A stretch of 64,000 nucleotides of DNA from M2408 sp040386975 (GTDB taxonomy: Bacteria; Bacteroidota; Bacteroidia; Flavobacteriales_D; Crocinitomicaceae), in assembly GCA_040386975.1 (NCBI GenBank), contig JAZKEO010000022.1, forward strand, positions 1-64,000, given 5' to 3'. Below the pieces are notes generated by a model, which saw only the letters and a program-made list of their open reading frames with translations, searched no databases and was not told the origin of the DNA. This document shows positions 24,351 to 33,314 of this stretch, in pieces. Both the position numbers and the translations under genes were made by a program. The first letter of the stretch is position 1; each line of letters starts with the position of its first letter.

Positions 24351-25706
24351 ATGGCACAAATTGAAATCAGACTTCCAAAAATGGGAGAAAGCGTAACAGA
24401 AGCAACAATTACTAATTGGTTGAAAAACATTGGTGAAACTGTTGAAATGGACGAAGCATTAGTTGAAGTTGCAACGGACAAAGTTGATAATGAACTTCCT
24501 TCTGAGGCACAAGGTGTTTTAGTGAAGCGTTTTTTTGAAAAAGATCAAGTTGCTCAAGTTGGAGATGTTATTGCAATTATTTCTACTGATGGAACTTTAA
24601 GCGAAGATTCAAGTTCTACAGCTTCTCCAGTTGCTGAGACTAAAGTAGAAGCAGTAAAAGTAGAATCACCAGTTGCTTCTTCAAACGGACAAGTTTCAAA
24701 TGATTCCAACTCTTCAAATAAATTTTATTCTCCTTTAGTTAGAAGTATTGCTGATAAAGAAGGGATTAATTATTCAGAATTAGACACAATTTCTGGTACA
24801 GGTCAAGATGGTCGTGTAACAAAAAAAGATATTTTAGAGCACATTGAAAATAGAGGAAATAAAGCTGTTGCTACACCAACAGTTACAGCTCCTGTTGTTC
24901 AAGACCTGCCTACCAGACAGGCAGGAGTGAAAGTACAAGTAGCTCAGACTCCGCAAAATGCTCACGCTAAACCAGCTCCAATGATTATTCCTGCTCCGGG
25001 TGATGAAATCATTGAAATGGATAGAATGCGTAAGTTGATTTCTGATCACATGGTGATGTCAAAACACACTTCACCTCACGTTACTTCCTTCGTTGAAGCA
25101 GATGTTACAAACATTGTGAATTGGAGAAATAAAGTCAAAAAAGGATTCGAACAGCGTGAAGGAGAAAACATTACGTTTACACCAATTTTCATGGAAGCCA
25201 TTGCAAAAGCAATCAAAGATTTCCCTATGATTAATGTTTCTGTTTCTGGTACAACAATTATTAAGAAAAAAGATATTAATTTAGGAATGGCTACTGCTTT
25301 GCCAAGTGGCAACTTAATTGTTCCAGTAATTAAAAATGCTGATAGATTGAATTTAACAGGTTTAACGAAAGCAGTGAATGAATTAGCTCGTAAAGCTCGT
25401 AACAATAATTTGAAACCAGAAGATATTCAAGGTGGAACATATACTGTTACAAATGTTGGCTCTTTCGGAAATGTTATGGGCACACCAATTATTAATCAAC
25501 CACAAGTTGCGATTTTAGCTTTAGGGGCGATACGTAAAATGCCAGCTGTCATAGAAACTCCAGAAGGAGATTTTATTGGAATCAGACACAAAATGTTTTT
25601 ATCACATTCTTATGACCACAGAGTTGTTGATGGTTCTTTAGGAGGAATGTTTGTGAAGAGAGTTGCAGATTATTTAGAGCAATTTGACATTACAAGAGAA
25701 TTATAA
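24351..25706 (+). CDS. 2-oxo acid dehydrogenase complex E2 acyltransferase (dihydrolipoamide acyltransferase)
   Basis: 451 residues from ATG 24351 (the longer frame from 24315 precedes the normal AQIEIRLPKMGES start). One lipoyl domain (1-80) carries the lipoyl-lysine in EVATDKVDNELPSEA. An E3-binding domain follows (FYSPLVRSIADKEGI, GTGQDGRVTKKDIL). The C-terminal catalytic domain ends with SHSYDHRVVDGSLGG, the His/Asp motif. It transfers acyl groups to CoA; pyruvate, 2-oxoglutarate or branched-chain specificity cannot be fixed from one subunit, and E1/E3 are not adjacent. The linker near residue 185-191 (QDLPTRQAG) is encoded by a palindromic dispersed repeat. Confidence 0.92.
   Translation: MAQIEIRLPKMGESVTEATITNWLKNIGETVEMDEALVEVATDKVDNELPSEAQGVLVKRFFEKDQVAQVGDVIAIISTDGTLSEDSSSTASPVAETKVEAVKVESPVASSNGQVSNDSNSSNKFYSPLVRSIADKEGINYSELDTISGTGQDGRVTKKDILEHIENRGNKAVATPTVTAPVVQDLPTRQAGVKVQVAQTPQNAHAKPAPMIIPAPGDEIIEMDRMRKLISDHMVMSKHTSPHVTSFVEADVTNIVNWRNKVKKGFEQREGENITFTPIFMEAIAKAIKDFPMINVSVSGTTIIKKKDINLGMATALPSGNLIVPVIKNADRLNLTGLTKAVNELARKARNNNLKPEDIQGGTYTVTNVGSFGNVMGTPIINQPQVAILALGAIRKMPAVIETPEGDFIGIRHKMFLSHSYDHRVVDGSLGGMFVKRVADYLEQFDITREL
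24905..24925. repeat. Palindromic CCTGCCT-type repeat inside the E2 linker
   Basis: CCTGCCT and AGGCAGG form a perfect 7-bp stem with the 7-base loop ACCAGAC. A near copy lies between genes at 33315-33334. It is in frame and stop-free here. Confidence 0.75.
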
Positions 25707-25744
25707 TCCATTTTAAATCAGGAGTTTAAGAAAAAATAAAACCT

Positions 25745-27862
25745 ATGAAAAACTTAGTTTACTCACTATTCATTGTTGTCGCTTTTCCACTATTGAATTT
25801 TAGTCAATACGATGAGGCAAAATTAAGAGCAGTTATTAATTCGGCAAACGAACAAGAACTTGTTGTTGAAAATAGTAGAATGCTTCAAGAAGGTTATTTT
25901 TATCATGCAAGTTTAGTTGCTGACAAATTGTTATCGATTGATCCAGAAAGTTGTAACTATAACTATAGAAGAGCTTATATCTATTTGGATATGACAAGTG
26001 ATTACATCAAAGCTTTTCCAATGCTTGAAAAAGCAATTTTGAATGTGGATAAAAATTTTGATATGTATTCTGCGAATGAAAAAAGTGCACCTACAGATGC
26101 TTTATTTCATATGGCAAGATGCTATCATTTGATGGAGAATATTGAGTTGGCTGAACAGTTTTTTAATAAATTTTTAAAGGAGACTTTAAACGATTCACCA
26201 TTAATTCCGTTTGCAAATTTGTATTTAAAACAATGTGCAATTGCTAAAAAAATTATTTCTGAGCCAAAGAATTACAAGGTGAAAAATCTTGGAAATATTG
26301 TTAATACAGAACTTGCAGAATATTCACCTGTAATTTCTTTAGATGGTTCAGCTTTGTATTTTACTTCTCGTAGAAAATGGGAGGATACAATTGTGAGTGC
26401 TAATGTAAAACCAGATATTCGTTACAATATCTACCCAGAAGATATTTATGTAAGTTACCTAGATTTTGATAGTACATGGATGAGTCCATATAAATTAGAA
26501 TTTTGTGATGCTGAACAAAACGAAGCAACGATTGCTGTAAGTTCTGATGAGAGAAAAATTTATGTTTACCAAGACATTACTGGTGGTGGAGATATTTATT
26601 CTTCTGATTTTACTTCAAATAAATTTGGAGAATTAGAAGCTTTTAGAGGGAAAAAAGTAAATACTAAATATTGGGAAACACACTGTACTGTTACACCAGA
26701 TGGTTTAAATATGTACTTCACTTCTGATCGTCCAGGTGGTTTTGGAGGACGTGACATTTACCGTGTAGTAAAATTACCTGATGGAACTTGGAGTGAACCG
26801 CAAAATATGGGTCCAACAATTAATACGGAACACGACGAAGAATCTCCATTTATTGCCATAGACAACAAAACACTTTATTTCTCTAGTAATGGGGTGAAAA
26901 GCATGGGTGGATTTGATGTTTTCAAAACGATTAGAGATGAAGATAATGTGTGGGCAAACCCAATAAACTTAGGATATCCATTAAATTCTTGTAACGATGA
27001 TTTGTTTTATACAACAACTGTTAACGGTTTAAAAGGATATTTGACATCTTTCAGAAGAGATGGTTATGGTGAAAAGGATATTTACGAAATTGAAAATGAT
27101 TTCTTAGGATTAAATCAAATTGCAGTATTTAAAGGGAAAATTAAAACGGTTGATAACAAACCTTTCCCAGAAGATATGGGAATTACAGTTAGCTGTTTGG
27201 ATTGTGGAGATGCTTTAACACGAAAAGTATATCCAAATATGAGAAATGGACTGTTTTATAGTTCACTTGAGCCATGCCGTCAGTATGAGTTGGTTTTCCA
27301 TTATCAAAATGGAGAAAAAGAATTTTACAAAGAGTTAGTTTCAACTTCTTGTGATAAAAAATTCGACGAGATTTACAGAGAAGTTTTACTTGATGTTGAT
27401 AAAATGCAAGTTATTACCTACGATACAACAAGAGTTGTCATCAATAATGTTGAAGTGAAAGTGGGTGAAGATCTAGGTAAAATTATCAACGTGAGTCCAA
27501 TTTACTTTGATTTTGATAAATTTGATATTCGTCCAGATGCAGCAACAGAATTAGATAAAATTATTGCTATCATGAACGAGTATCCAAAAATGGAAATCGA
27601 GTTGGGTTCTCATACGGATTGTAGAGGTAAAATGGTTTACAACGATTATTTATCACAACAACGTGCTTCGTCTTCAGCAAATTATATTAAAGCTAAAATC
27701 ACGAATCCAGAACGTATTTTTGGTAAAGGTTATGGAGAACGTAAGATATTGAACGGTTGTGTTTGTGAAGGTAAAACGGAGAAAAAACAATACGCGAAAT
27801 ATACAAAAGATCAACATCAAGCTAATCGTAGAACAGAATTTGTTATTCTTAAACTTAAGTAA
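25745..27862 (+). CDS. PorE-like OmpA-family protein: TPR, beta-propeller, CRD and OmpA_C domains
   Basis: 705 residues with a signal peptide (MKNLVYSLFIVVAFPLLNFS). A helical TPR-like region (about 25-170) is followed by PD40-type propeller blades (ISLDGSALYFTSRRKW, VTPDGLNMYFTSDRPGGFGG, IDNKTLYFSSNG), a beta-sandwich around 465-540, and a C-terminal OmpA peptidoglycan-binding domain (YFDFDKFDIRPDAATEL, then LGSHTDCRG). This order equals that of PorE (PG1058), the P. gingivalis protein that ties the type IX secretion ring to peptidoglycan. Orthology to PorE is inferred; paralogues of this architecture are common in Flavobacteriales. The 50828-57560 gene shares its N-terminal half plan. Confidence 0.83.
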   Translation: MKNLVYSLFIVVAFPLLNFSQYDEAKLRAVINSANEQELVVENSRMLQEGYFYHASLVADKLLSIDPESCNYNYRRAYIYLDMTSDYIKAFPMLEKAILNVDKNFDMYSANEKSAPTDALFHMARCYHLMENIELAEQFFNKFLKETLNDSPLIPFANLYLKQCAIAKKIISEPKNYKVKNLGNIVNTELAEYSPVISLDGSALYFTSRRKWEDTIVSANVKPDIRYNIYPEDIYVSYLDFDSTWMSPYKLEFCDAEQNEATIAVSSDERKIYVYQDITGGGDIYSSDFTSNKFGELEAFRGKKVNTKYWETHCTVTPDGLNMYFTSDRPGGFGGRDIYRVVKLPDGTWSEPQNMGPTINTEHDEESPFIAIDNKTLYFSSNGVKSMGGFDVFKTIRDEDNVWANPINLGYPLNSCNDDLFYTTTVNGLKGYLTSFRRDGYGEKDIYEIENDFLGLNQIAVFKGKIKTVDNKPFPEDMGITVSCLDCGDALTRKVYPNMRNGLFYSSLEPCRQYELVFHYQNGEKEFYKELVSTSCDKKFDEIYREVLLDVDKMQVITYDTTRVVINNVEVKVGEDLGKIINVSPIYFDFDKFDIRPDAATELDKIIAIMNEYPKMEIELGSHTDCRGKMVYNDYLSQQRASSSANYIKAKITNPERIFGKGYGERKILNGCVCEGKTEKKQYAKYTKDQHQANRRTEFVILKLK

Positions 27863-27864
27863 GA

Positions 27865-28710
27865 ATGAAATTAATTCTTGAAAAACCAATCGCTGTTTTT
27901 GATTTAGAAGCAACTGGTTTAAATGTTTCTAAGGATAGAATTGTTGAGATTGCAATTATCAAGATTCAAATTGACGGAAGTGAGGAAACATTTTCTTCTT
28001 TGGTAAATCCTGAAATGGAAATACCTCAAGAAGTGATAGAAATTCATGGAATTACGAACGAAAAAATAAAAGATGCTCCAACTTTTAAAGAATTAGCTCC
28101 ACAAATTGTTGATTTTATAAAAGATGCAGATTTAGCGGGCTACAATTCCAATAAATTTGATATTCCACTTTTAGCAGAAGAATTATTGCGTGTTGGAAAC
28201 GAATTTGATTTATCAAAAAAGAAATTTGTTGATGTTCAAAACATCTTTCACAAGATGGAACAACGTACTTTAGCTGCCGCTTATCAATTTTATTGTAAAA
28301 AAGATATTACCAATGCTCACGCTGCTTTAGATGACACGAGAGCAACTTGGGAGGTGTTAAAAGCACAATTGGAGAAATATTCAGATTTGAAAACGGATGT
28401 TGCTTCTTTGGCTGATTTTTCAAAGGGAAGTCAGTTTGATTTAGTTGATTTTGCAGGTCGTTTGGCTAGAAATGAAAAAGGTGAAGTCGTTTACAATTTT
28501 GGTAAGCATAAGAACAAAACGGTTGCTGAAATTTCTAAAATCGAACCAGGATATTACGGTTGGTTTATTTCTGATTCAACAGATTTTCCTAAGTTTACAA
28601 AACAAAAATTGAAAGAAGAAATGGATCGCTTGAAAGCACTTCAAAAAGAAGAAGCTGAAACGATTACGCAATCTAAATTAGAGGATTTAAAAAATAAATT
28701 TGGTAAATAA
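27865..28710 (+). CDS. DEDD-family 3'-5' exonuclease (DNA polymerase III epsilon-like)
   Basis: 281 residues. The DnaQ-type exonuclease domain (1-170) has exo I AVFDLEATGLNVSKDRIVEI (Asp/Glu), the exo II region LAGYNSNKFDIPLLAEELL, and exo III NAHAALDDTRATWEVL with the His-Asp typical of the DEDDh type. A C-terminal module (about 205-255: NFGKHKNKTVAEI, YYGWFIS) resembles DUF3820-like tails. It is a stand-alone repair or processing exonuclease rather than the replicative proofreader, judging by the tail. It starts 2 bp after the PorE-like stop. Confidence 0.9.
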   Translation: MKLILEKPIAVFDLEATGLNVSKDRIVEIAIIKIQIDGSEETFSSLVNPEMEIPQEVIEIHGITNEKIKDAPTFKELAPQIVDFIKDADLAGYNSNKFDIPLLAEELLRVGNEFDLSKKKFVDVQNIFHKMEQRTLAAAYQFYCKKDITNAHAALDDTRATWEVLKAQLEKYSDLKTDVASLADFSKGSQFDLVDFAGRLARNEKGEVVYNFGKHKNKTVAEISKIEPGYYGWFISDSTDFPKFTKQKLKEEMDRLKALQKEEAETITQSKLEDLKNKFGK

Positions 28711-28721
28711 ATCAAAATAAG

Positions 28722-29333
28722 ATGAAAATCATTTGTATAGGAAGAAATTACAGTGAACACGCGAAAGAATTAAATAATCCTTTGCCAACAAAACCTATTT
28801 TTTTCTTAAAACCTGATACAGCTCTATTACCAAAAAGAAATCCATTTTATTATCCGAAATTCACAAACGATTTACATTACGAATGTGAATTGGTTTACAG
28901 AATTTGTAAATTGGGAAAAAATATTTCTAAAAAGTTTGCACATACGTATTACGATGAAATTGGTCTTGGAATTGATTTTACAGCACGTGATTTGCAAGAA
29001 GAATGTAAGACGAAAGGTTTACCTTGGGAGATTGCCAAATCATTTGAACACAGTGCTCCTTTATCTGAATTTTTTATTCCAAAAGAAGAATTGGATTTGA
29101 ACAACATTCAATTTTCCTTACTCAAAAATGATGAAATCGTGCAAAATGGAAATTCCAGCGACATGATTTTTGATATCGATGCTGTTATTGTTTACATTTC
29201 TCAATTTATGTCACTAAAAATAGGTGATTTGATTTTTTCTGGCACTCCAGCAGGAGTTGGTCCAGTGAAAATAGGGGATAAGTTGACCGGTTATATCGGA
29301 GAGAAAGAAATGTTTAACTTGAAAATTAAATAA
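28722..29333 (+). CDS. Fumarylacetoacetate hydrolase (FAH) family protein
   Basis: 203 residues, the compact single-domain FAH form (YcgM/FAHD1-like). ICIGRNYSEHAKEL opens the protein, HYECELVYRI carries the metal-binding Glu-x-Glu pair, GIDFTARDLQ the Asp, and SGTPAGVGPVKIGD the C-terminal loop. Such enzymes cleave C-C bonds or decarboxylate 2-oxo acids (acylpyruvate hydrolase, oxaloacetate decarboxylase). The exact substrate is not readable. It is 11 bp behind the exonuclease and probably co-transcribed. Confidence 0.9.
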   Translation: MKIICIGRNYSEHAKELNNPLPTKPIFFLKPDTALLPKRNPFYYPKFTNDLHYECELVYRICKLGKNISKKFAHTYYDEIGLGIDFTARDLQEECKTKGLPWEIAKSFEHSAPLSEFFIPKEELDLNNIQFSLLKNDEIVQNGNSSDMIFDIDAVIVYISQFMSLKIGDLIFSGTPAGVGPVKIGDKLTGYIGEKEMFNLKIK

Positions 29334-29716
29334 ATTCAAATATTTTTAAAAATCGTTAAAACAAATTAAAATCTTAGTTGTTGATTAAATCCAATGTCGC
29401 CTTTTTATTCTGAAATGAATGAAAAGAAATGAAAAGCGGGCACCACAAGGAAGCTGAAAGCTCGCCGAAGTGGTCGTTTTTCAGGATTGGAATGATTTAA
29501 AGAATAAATAGCGACGAGTTTTCTTTTGCCTGCTCTAACGTTTGGTAATCAAAAGCTGAGCTTTTTCTTCTTTTGTGGAAAAAGAAAAGAATAAATTGAT
29601 TTGTTTTTTTAGTTAGTTTTTTCAAATTTTTGTGCTCATTTTCAATGAGTTTCTATTTTTATTTTAAAAATATTCAAAAAAAACAATAAAAAGGAAGGTA
29701 AAAACAAGAAAATTCC
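29334..29716. other. 380-bp intergenic region with possible structured elements
   Basis: No gene seen. ACCAC near 29441 and GTGGT near 29472 bracket a small AGCT-GAA-AGCT hairpin (about 29450-29460), which could fold as one stem. AAAAGC-TGA-GCTTTT (29551-29565) with following T and TC bases could be a weak terminator. The rest is AT-rich. Confidence 0.35.
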
Positions 29717-29724
29717 TATCTTTG
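29717..29724 (+). promoter_or_regulatory. -7 promoter element of tRNA-His
   Basis: TATCTTTG followed by CA fits TAnnTTTG and lies 18 bp before the tRNA. No TTG was found 19 bp upstream. Confidence 0.55.
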
Positions 29725-29741
29725 CACTCAGAATACAACAT

Positions 29742-29816
29742 GGTGGTTGTAGCTCAGCTGGTTAGAGCATCGGTTTGTGGTACCGAGGGTCGTGGGTTCG
29801 AACCCCATCATCCACC
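29742..29816 (+). tRNA. tRNA-His (anticodon GTG)
   Basis: The extra G at -1 (29742) faces C73 (29816), the histidine identity pair. The anticodon stem TCGGT/ACCGA encloses TTGTGGT with anticodon GTG. The T-arm is GTGGG-TTCGAAC-CCCAT. The acceptor GTGGTTG pairs with CATCCAC except for a T-T opposition at position 5-68. A full CCA is not encoded. Confidence 0.93.
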
Positions 29817-29828
29817 CAAAAAAAGAGT

Positions 29829-29857
29829 AAGCTTTCAAGAAATTGAAAGCTTTTTTT
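29829..29857 (+). terminator. Terminator of tRNA-His
   Basis: Perfect 10-bp stem AAGCTTTCAA / TTGAAAGCTT with GAAA loop, followed by five more T. Similar in design to the tRNA-Gln terminator but different in sequence. Confidence 0.85.
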
Positions 29858-29860
29858 GTT

Positions 29861-30724
29861 TTAATTAGCAATCATTTTTCCTTCACCCAACATACTAACG
29901 GTATTTGTCAAAGGAAGACCTTTGTAAAAGATATTTCCTTTTCCAGAGATGTGTCCACTTAAATTTGAATTTGTAGCGTTGATGTACATATTTCCAACAG
30001 ATTCATTTTTTAATTTAAAATCGCCAAGTACTCTTAAATTCTCAATGTTGCAGTAGCCGTTACTTCTAACTCCAAGTTGTGCGTTTTGAACTTGTCCCAA
30101 AATCGTGTAATCTCCCCAACCGTAAGCAACTTCTCCATCAACCGAATTTGCATTAATTTTCAGATTCATTGTTCCACAAGCGTCTAAAATCACAAATTTT
30201 AAATTGTTTAAGTTTAAAGTATCTGGACAATCAAGTGTTTCTGAACCTTCAAATTGAATTTCGCTTAAATCTTTAAAATGAATTTCTACTGTAATCGATT
30301 CTTTTAAGTCACGTAAAAAGTTGCATTTGTTTTCATTAAAAACCTCTAAACTTCCTTCTTCATTCAGCTCGTAAGAAACCAAATTTAACATGTTTTCTCC
30401 TCCAATGATTTTTAAATAGCTGGAATCATTTTGAACCAAAACATATTTTAATTTCTTTTTTAAAACTAATTTATTGAAATCAGCTAAATAGACGATTCGC
30501 ACCGAATTTTCTCCTGTCGATTTATAGCATTTTCTATCTTCAGGCTTTTTACAAGCGAAAAGTAAAAATAAGATTATTAGTGAAGACCATTTAAAAATTC
30601 TTAAATCGAGGCATTTTGAAAAATTAGCTTGTGAGTTTACTTTGGTAAATGAATAAGTTAATTTTTTGAAATAACGATGAGCTAAGGAGTTTAAAAGGGG
30701 CTTATATGAATTAACTAATTTCAT
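29861..30724 (-). CDS. DUF2807 (head GIN) lipoprotein with a repeat-derived N-terminal extension
   Basis: 287 residues as an open frame. The C-terminal two thirds (about 130-287) are a right-handed beta-helix of the DUF2807 putative adhesin type (IQFEGSETLDCPDTLNLNNL, NGYCNIENLRVLGDFKLKNE, LSGHISGKGNIFYKG). A lipoprotein signal (WSSLIILFLLFACKK) lies at about 46-60, unusually far from the only ATG. Residues before it (KKLTYSFTKVNSQANFSKC) come from a dispersed repeat also seen at 18841-18900. The real start may be a non-ATG codon near 30598, or the repeat now supplies the start. It lies 10 bp downstream of the PagL-like gene. Confidence 0.72.
   Translation of the reverse strand: MKLVNSYKPLLNSLAHRYFKKLTYSFTKVNSQANFSKCLDLRIFKWSSLIILFLLFACKKPEDRKCYKSTGENSVRIVYLADFNKLVLKKKLKYVLVQNDSSYLKIIGGENMLNLVSYELNEEGSLEVFNENKCNFLRDLKESITVEIHFKDLSEIQFEGSETLDCPDTLNLNNLKFVILDACGTMNLKINANSVDGEVAYGWGDYTILGQVQNAQLGVRSNGYCNIENLRVLGDFKLKNESVGNMYINATNSNLSGHISGKGNIFYKGLPLTNTVSMLGEGKMIAN
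30594..30660. repeat. SFTKVNS-encoding dispersed repeat
   Basis: GAGTTTACTTTGGTAAATGA (30633-30652) matches 18880-18899 at 19 of 20 bases, and weaker similarity continues over the preceding 39 bases. It forms the N-terminal coding part of the DUF2807 lipoprotein on the minus strand. Confidence 0.55.
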
Positions 30725-30734
30725 AAAAATAATT

Positions 30735-31808
30735 TTAAAAACGTATTCCTAAACCATATTCAAAGTAATCCGCCTTCGCCCAATGGGATTTTAAAGTAAG
30801 ATTTAAATAGAAGTTTTTGTTCACAAAATAACGAAAACCTACGCGGTGATAAAATTGATCGTCAGCGTTGTATTCGTCTTTTAAATAAATTCCGAGTCCC
30901 ACAGCAATCTGAAATTTGTCTAAAGTCATTAAATATCCATTATAAAAACCAATTTGAAACAAACTTTCTTTGCTTTTGTAAATTTCAGGTTTGTAATTTA
31001 TCAAACTTGCTTTATACATGAAATCAACGCCCGTTTCGTAACCTACTTTATGCGTAAAGATTTTTTGAGCTAAAAAACTCGATGCAAAAACCTTGTACTT
31101 GGCTTCATAAGTTGGATAATCCTCTCTAAACGATGCAATTCCGAGTACAGTGAAATTCCAGTTTTTATCTAAGCCAAGTTGGTCTTTTGTTTCAATATTT
31201 TCTTTTGATTTTTTAAAATTATAACCGAATGAAACAGCCATGTAAGGTAAATTTGCTCCTAAATTTGGAACTCTTGCTGCTCCATTGCTGAAATGCGTTA
31301 AATCCAAACCTGCTGTGAAATAGGTTTTTTTAAAATTATACTGGTAAAACAAGCCGAAATTGATGAGTGCATTGAAATGGGAACTTAAAACGATATTTTT
31401 AGGATTTGTTTCTTGGTCAAAAACTTTGTTTGCATAACCAATACCAACGCCTGATTTTCCGTAAATAAAGTTCTTTTCGCTTTTAAATAATGGAAATTGA
31501 ATGAAAGAATAAGCGCCACACAAATTTCCTAGCAATTCTTTATTTCCAGCACTTGTTCCCATTACAGAAAGACCAATTTTTGGAAAATTCAAACTCTTTT
31601 GCCAAGATTTTGAACCTTTTGTTTGTAAAATCATTGAAAACTCAAATCCTTTTGTGTGTTCTTTTGGAATGTGGCTCATAATTGCACGATGAGCAATCAA
31701 AAAACCGTATTTCGACTTCAATTCAAAATCAACATCGTATTTTTGTGCAAACAAAAACTGATTCAATAGGATGCTTGTAAAAAGAAAAGAAATAAAAACT
31801 TTTAGCAT
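30735..31808 (-). CDS. PagL-like acyloxyacyl hydrolase / lipid A 3-O-deacylase
   Basis: 357 residues with a signal peptide (ISFLFTSILLNQFLFAQ). The core is an outer-membrane beta-barrel. The catalytic signature HFSNGAARVPNLGAN (around residue 170) matches the PagL-type His-Ser motif followed by the N-x-G-x-N segment. PagL removes the 3-O acyl chain of lipid A; long Bacteroidota versions are annotated as acyloxyacyl hydrolases. The protein is about twice the size of Pseudomonas PagL, with an extra C-terminal barrel-like half (residues 220-357) ending GLGIRF. It is first in a two-gene unit with the DUF2807 lipoprotein. Confidence 0.82.
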   Translation of the reverse strand: MLKVFISFLFTSILLNQFLFAQKYDVDFELKSKYGFLIAHRAIMSHIPKEHTKGFEFSMILQTKGSKSWQKSLNFPKIGLSVMGTSAGNKELLGNLCGAYSFIQFPLFKSEKNFIYGKSGVGIGYANKVFDQETNPKNIVLSSHFNALINFGLFYQYNFKKTYFTAGLDLTHFSNGAARVPNLGANLPYMAVSFGYNFKKSKENIETKDQLGLDKNWNFTVLGIASFREDYPTYEAKYKVFASSFLAQKIFTHKVGYETGVDFMYKASLINYKPEIYKSKESLFQIGFYNGYLMTLDKFQIAVGLGIYLKDEYNADDQFYHRVGFRYFVNKNFYLNLTLKSHWAKADYFEYGLGIRF

Positions 31809-31847
31809 GCTGCGAAATTACGAATTTTATTAAAAAGATGAGTTAAA

Positions 31848-31886
31848 TTCTCAACTTCTAACTCATTACTACTAACTCCTAACTAA
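31848..31886 (-). repeat. AGTTAGGAGTTAGTAGTAATGAG intergenic repeat
   Basis: Starts one base behind the MATE stop and reads in the direction of that gene. Same family as the copy at 4702. Confidence 0.55.
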
Positions 31887-31887
31887 T

Positions 31888-33216
31888 TTAAATTTTCTTC
31901 TTCTTCCAATCAAATAGCTTCAAATAAGAAATTGAAAGCACACCAAGAGTGATGAAATAAATGTATTCGACCGACCAAACCCAATAAATTTCACATTTAA
32001 AAACTTTTATGAGTAAGTAACTTGAAATCATGTAAATAAATACGCTCACAAATTCGATTAATAAACTCACGTGTGTATTTCCCGAGCCGTTGATTGTTTG
32101 AAATTTTACAGAAATGAGTCCGAAAATGAAAACGGAACCTGAAATAAATCTCAAAATGTTAGCACTTTCTTCCAAGTAAAGTTCATTTGGATTTATGAGA
32201 CTAATCAAGGTTTTGGGATACAAAATTGCTCCGTGAAAACAGATTAAAAGGCAAATAATTGTCATCAATTGAATTCTGCGTTGAATGATTTTTAAAGCAT
32301 CAAAATCGCCACGACCAATGTATTGTGAAATATAAGTTTTTGTAGTTGCAGCAAAGCCCCAAATCGGTACAAAAGCTAAAAAATAAATGGAGCGAATGTT
32401 TTGAGAAATCGTTAAATCGTCTTTTCCCATGTGCTCAATCCATGTAAAAAAAATCGTCCAAGTTACTAAAGCAGAAAATCCTTGGAGAAATAAGGGACTT
32501 CCAACTTTAACTAATTCTTTGAATGATTTCCATTGAAAAGAGAAATATTTGAACAATTCATAATCTTTGCGTTCTTTGGAGTAAATCAAAAAGATTAATA
32601 AAAATAACATGCCAAGTCCGTCAGCTAAAGTGGAAGCCAAAGCAGCTCCTTCAAGTCCCATTTCTGGAATTCCTTTCCAGCCAAAGATGAAAATTGAATC
32701 CATCAAAATGTTTGAAGTTGCAACGATAATCGAACTTATCAAAACAACCCAGGTTTTTCCAATTGCAAAGAAAAAGGCTTGAATGGATAAAGTAATAACG
32801 CCAAAAAATAAACTAAAGGAACGAATATTCAAAAAGGAAATTTGTGCTTGTGCTAATTCCTGATCATGTGAATATAATGGTAAAAGAATTGGAATCAAAA
32901 AACGAAGTATGAGGAACATACTTATTCCAATCATTGCAAGCGTGAAAATCGTTGTACCGAAAATTCGACCGACTGCATGTTCCTTATCTTGTCCGATTCT
33001 TCGAGCAATCAAAATTTGTGCTCCGTCGCTCATTCCCGCCAAAGAAACAAAAACTGTTACGAATAATAAACCCGCATTTCCACTCGCATCGTAAGCCAAA
33101 GTACTGTAACGACTCAAAAAAGCAACATCGGTCAATAAAACAATAGATTGCACGAAGCTTGAAACCATTAAAGGTAAAGCCACCATGAGTATTGTTTTAT
33201 ATTTTAAATCGAGCAC
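31888..33216 (-). CDS. MATE family multidrug/metabolite exporter
   Basis: 442 residues with about twelve membrane helices in two related halves, the size and pattern of MATE antiporters. The N-terminal half begins ILMVALPLMVSSFVQSIVLL, with the conserved early Pro and a following DVAFLSRYS loop. The second half begins FKELVKVGSPLFLQGFSALV, repeating the same pattern. MATE proteins export cationic compounds against Na+ or H+; the substrate is unknown. The start is GTG at 33216; an internal ATG ten codons later is possible. Confidence 0.9.
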   Translation of the reverse strand: MLDLKYKTILMVALPLMVSSFVQSIVLLTDVAFLSRYSTLAYDASGNAGLLFVTVFVSLAGMSDGAQILIARRIGQDKEHAVGRIFGTTIFTLAMIGISMFLILRFLIPILLPLYSHDQELAQAQISFLNIRSFSLFFGVITLSIQAFFFAIGKTWVVLISSIIVATSNILMDSIFIFGWKGIPEMGLEGAALASTLADGLGMLFLLIFLIYSKERKDYELFKYFSFQWKSFKELVKVGSPLFLQGFSALVTWTIFFTWIEHMGKDDLTISQNIRSIYFLAFVPIWGFAATTKTYISQYIGRGDFDALKIIQRRIQLMTIICLLICFHGAILYPKTLISLINPNELYLEESANILRFISGSVFIFGLISVKFQTINGSGNTHVSLLIEFVSVFIYMISSYLLIKVFKCEIYWVWSVEYIYFITLGVLSISYLKLFDWKKKKI

Positions 33217-33224
33217 TTTATTTT

Positions 33225-33260
33225 AACTATGAGTTATGAGTTATGAATTTTGAGTTATAA
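33225..33260 (+). repeat. ATGAGTTATGAGTTATGAATT intergenic repeat
   Basis: Just upstream of the MATE start. Unlike other copies it does not read in the direction of the preceding gene. Confidence 0.5.
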
Positions 33261-33314
33261 TTTAAATTGTGTTTTTAATATAAATCAAGTCTTGGAGCGA
33301 AGCGGTCTTATGTC

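Noticed and set aside
24905..24925. Hairpin in the E2 gene as a transcription terminator
   Set aside because: It lies within a conserved coding sequence, is not followed by a T-run, and matches a dispersed palindrome.
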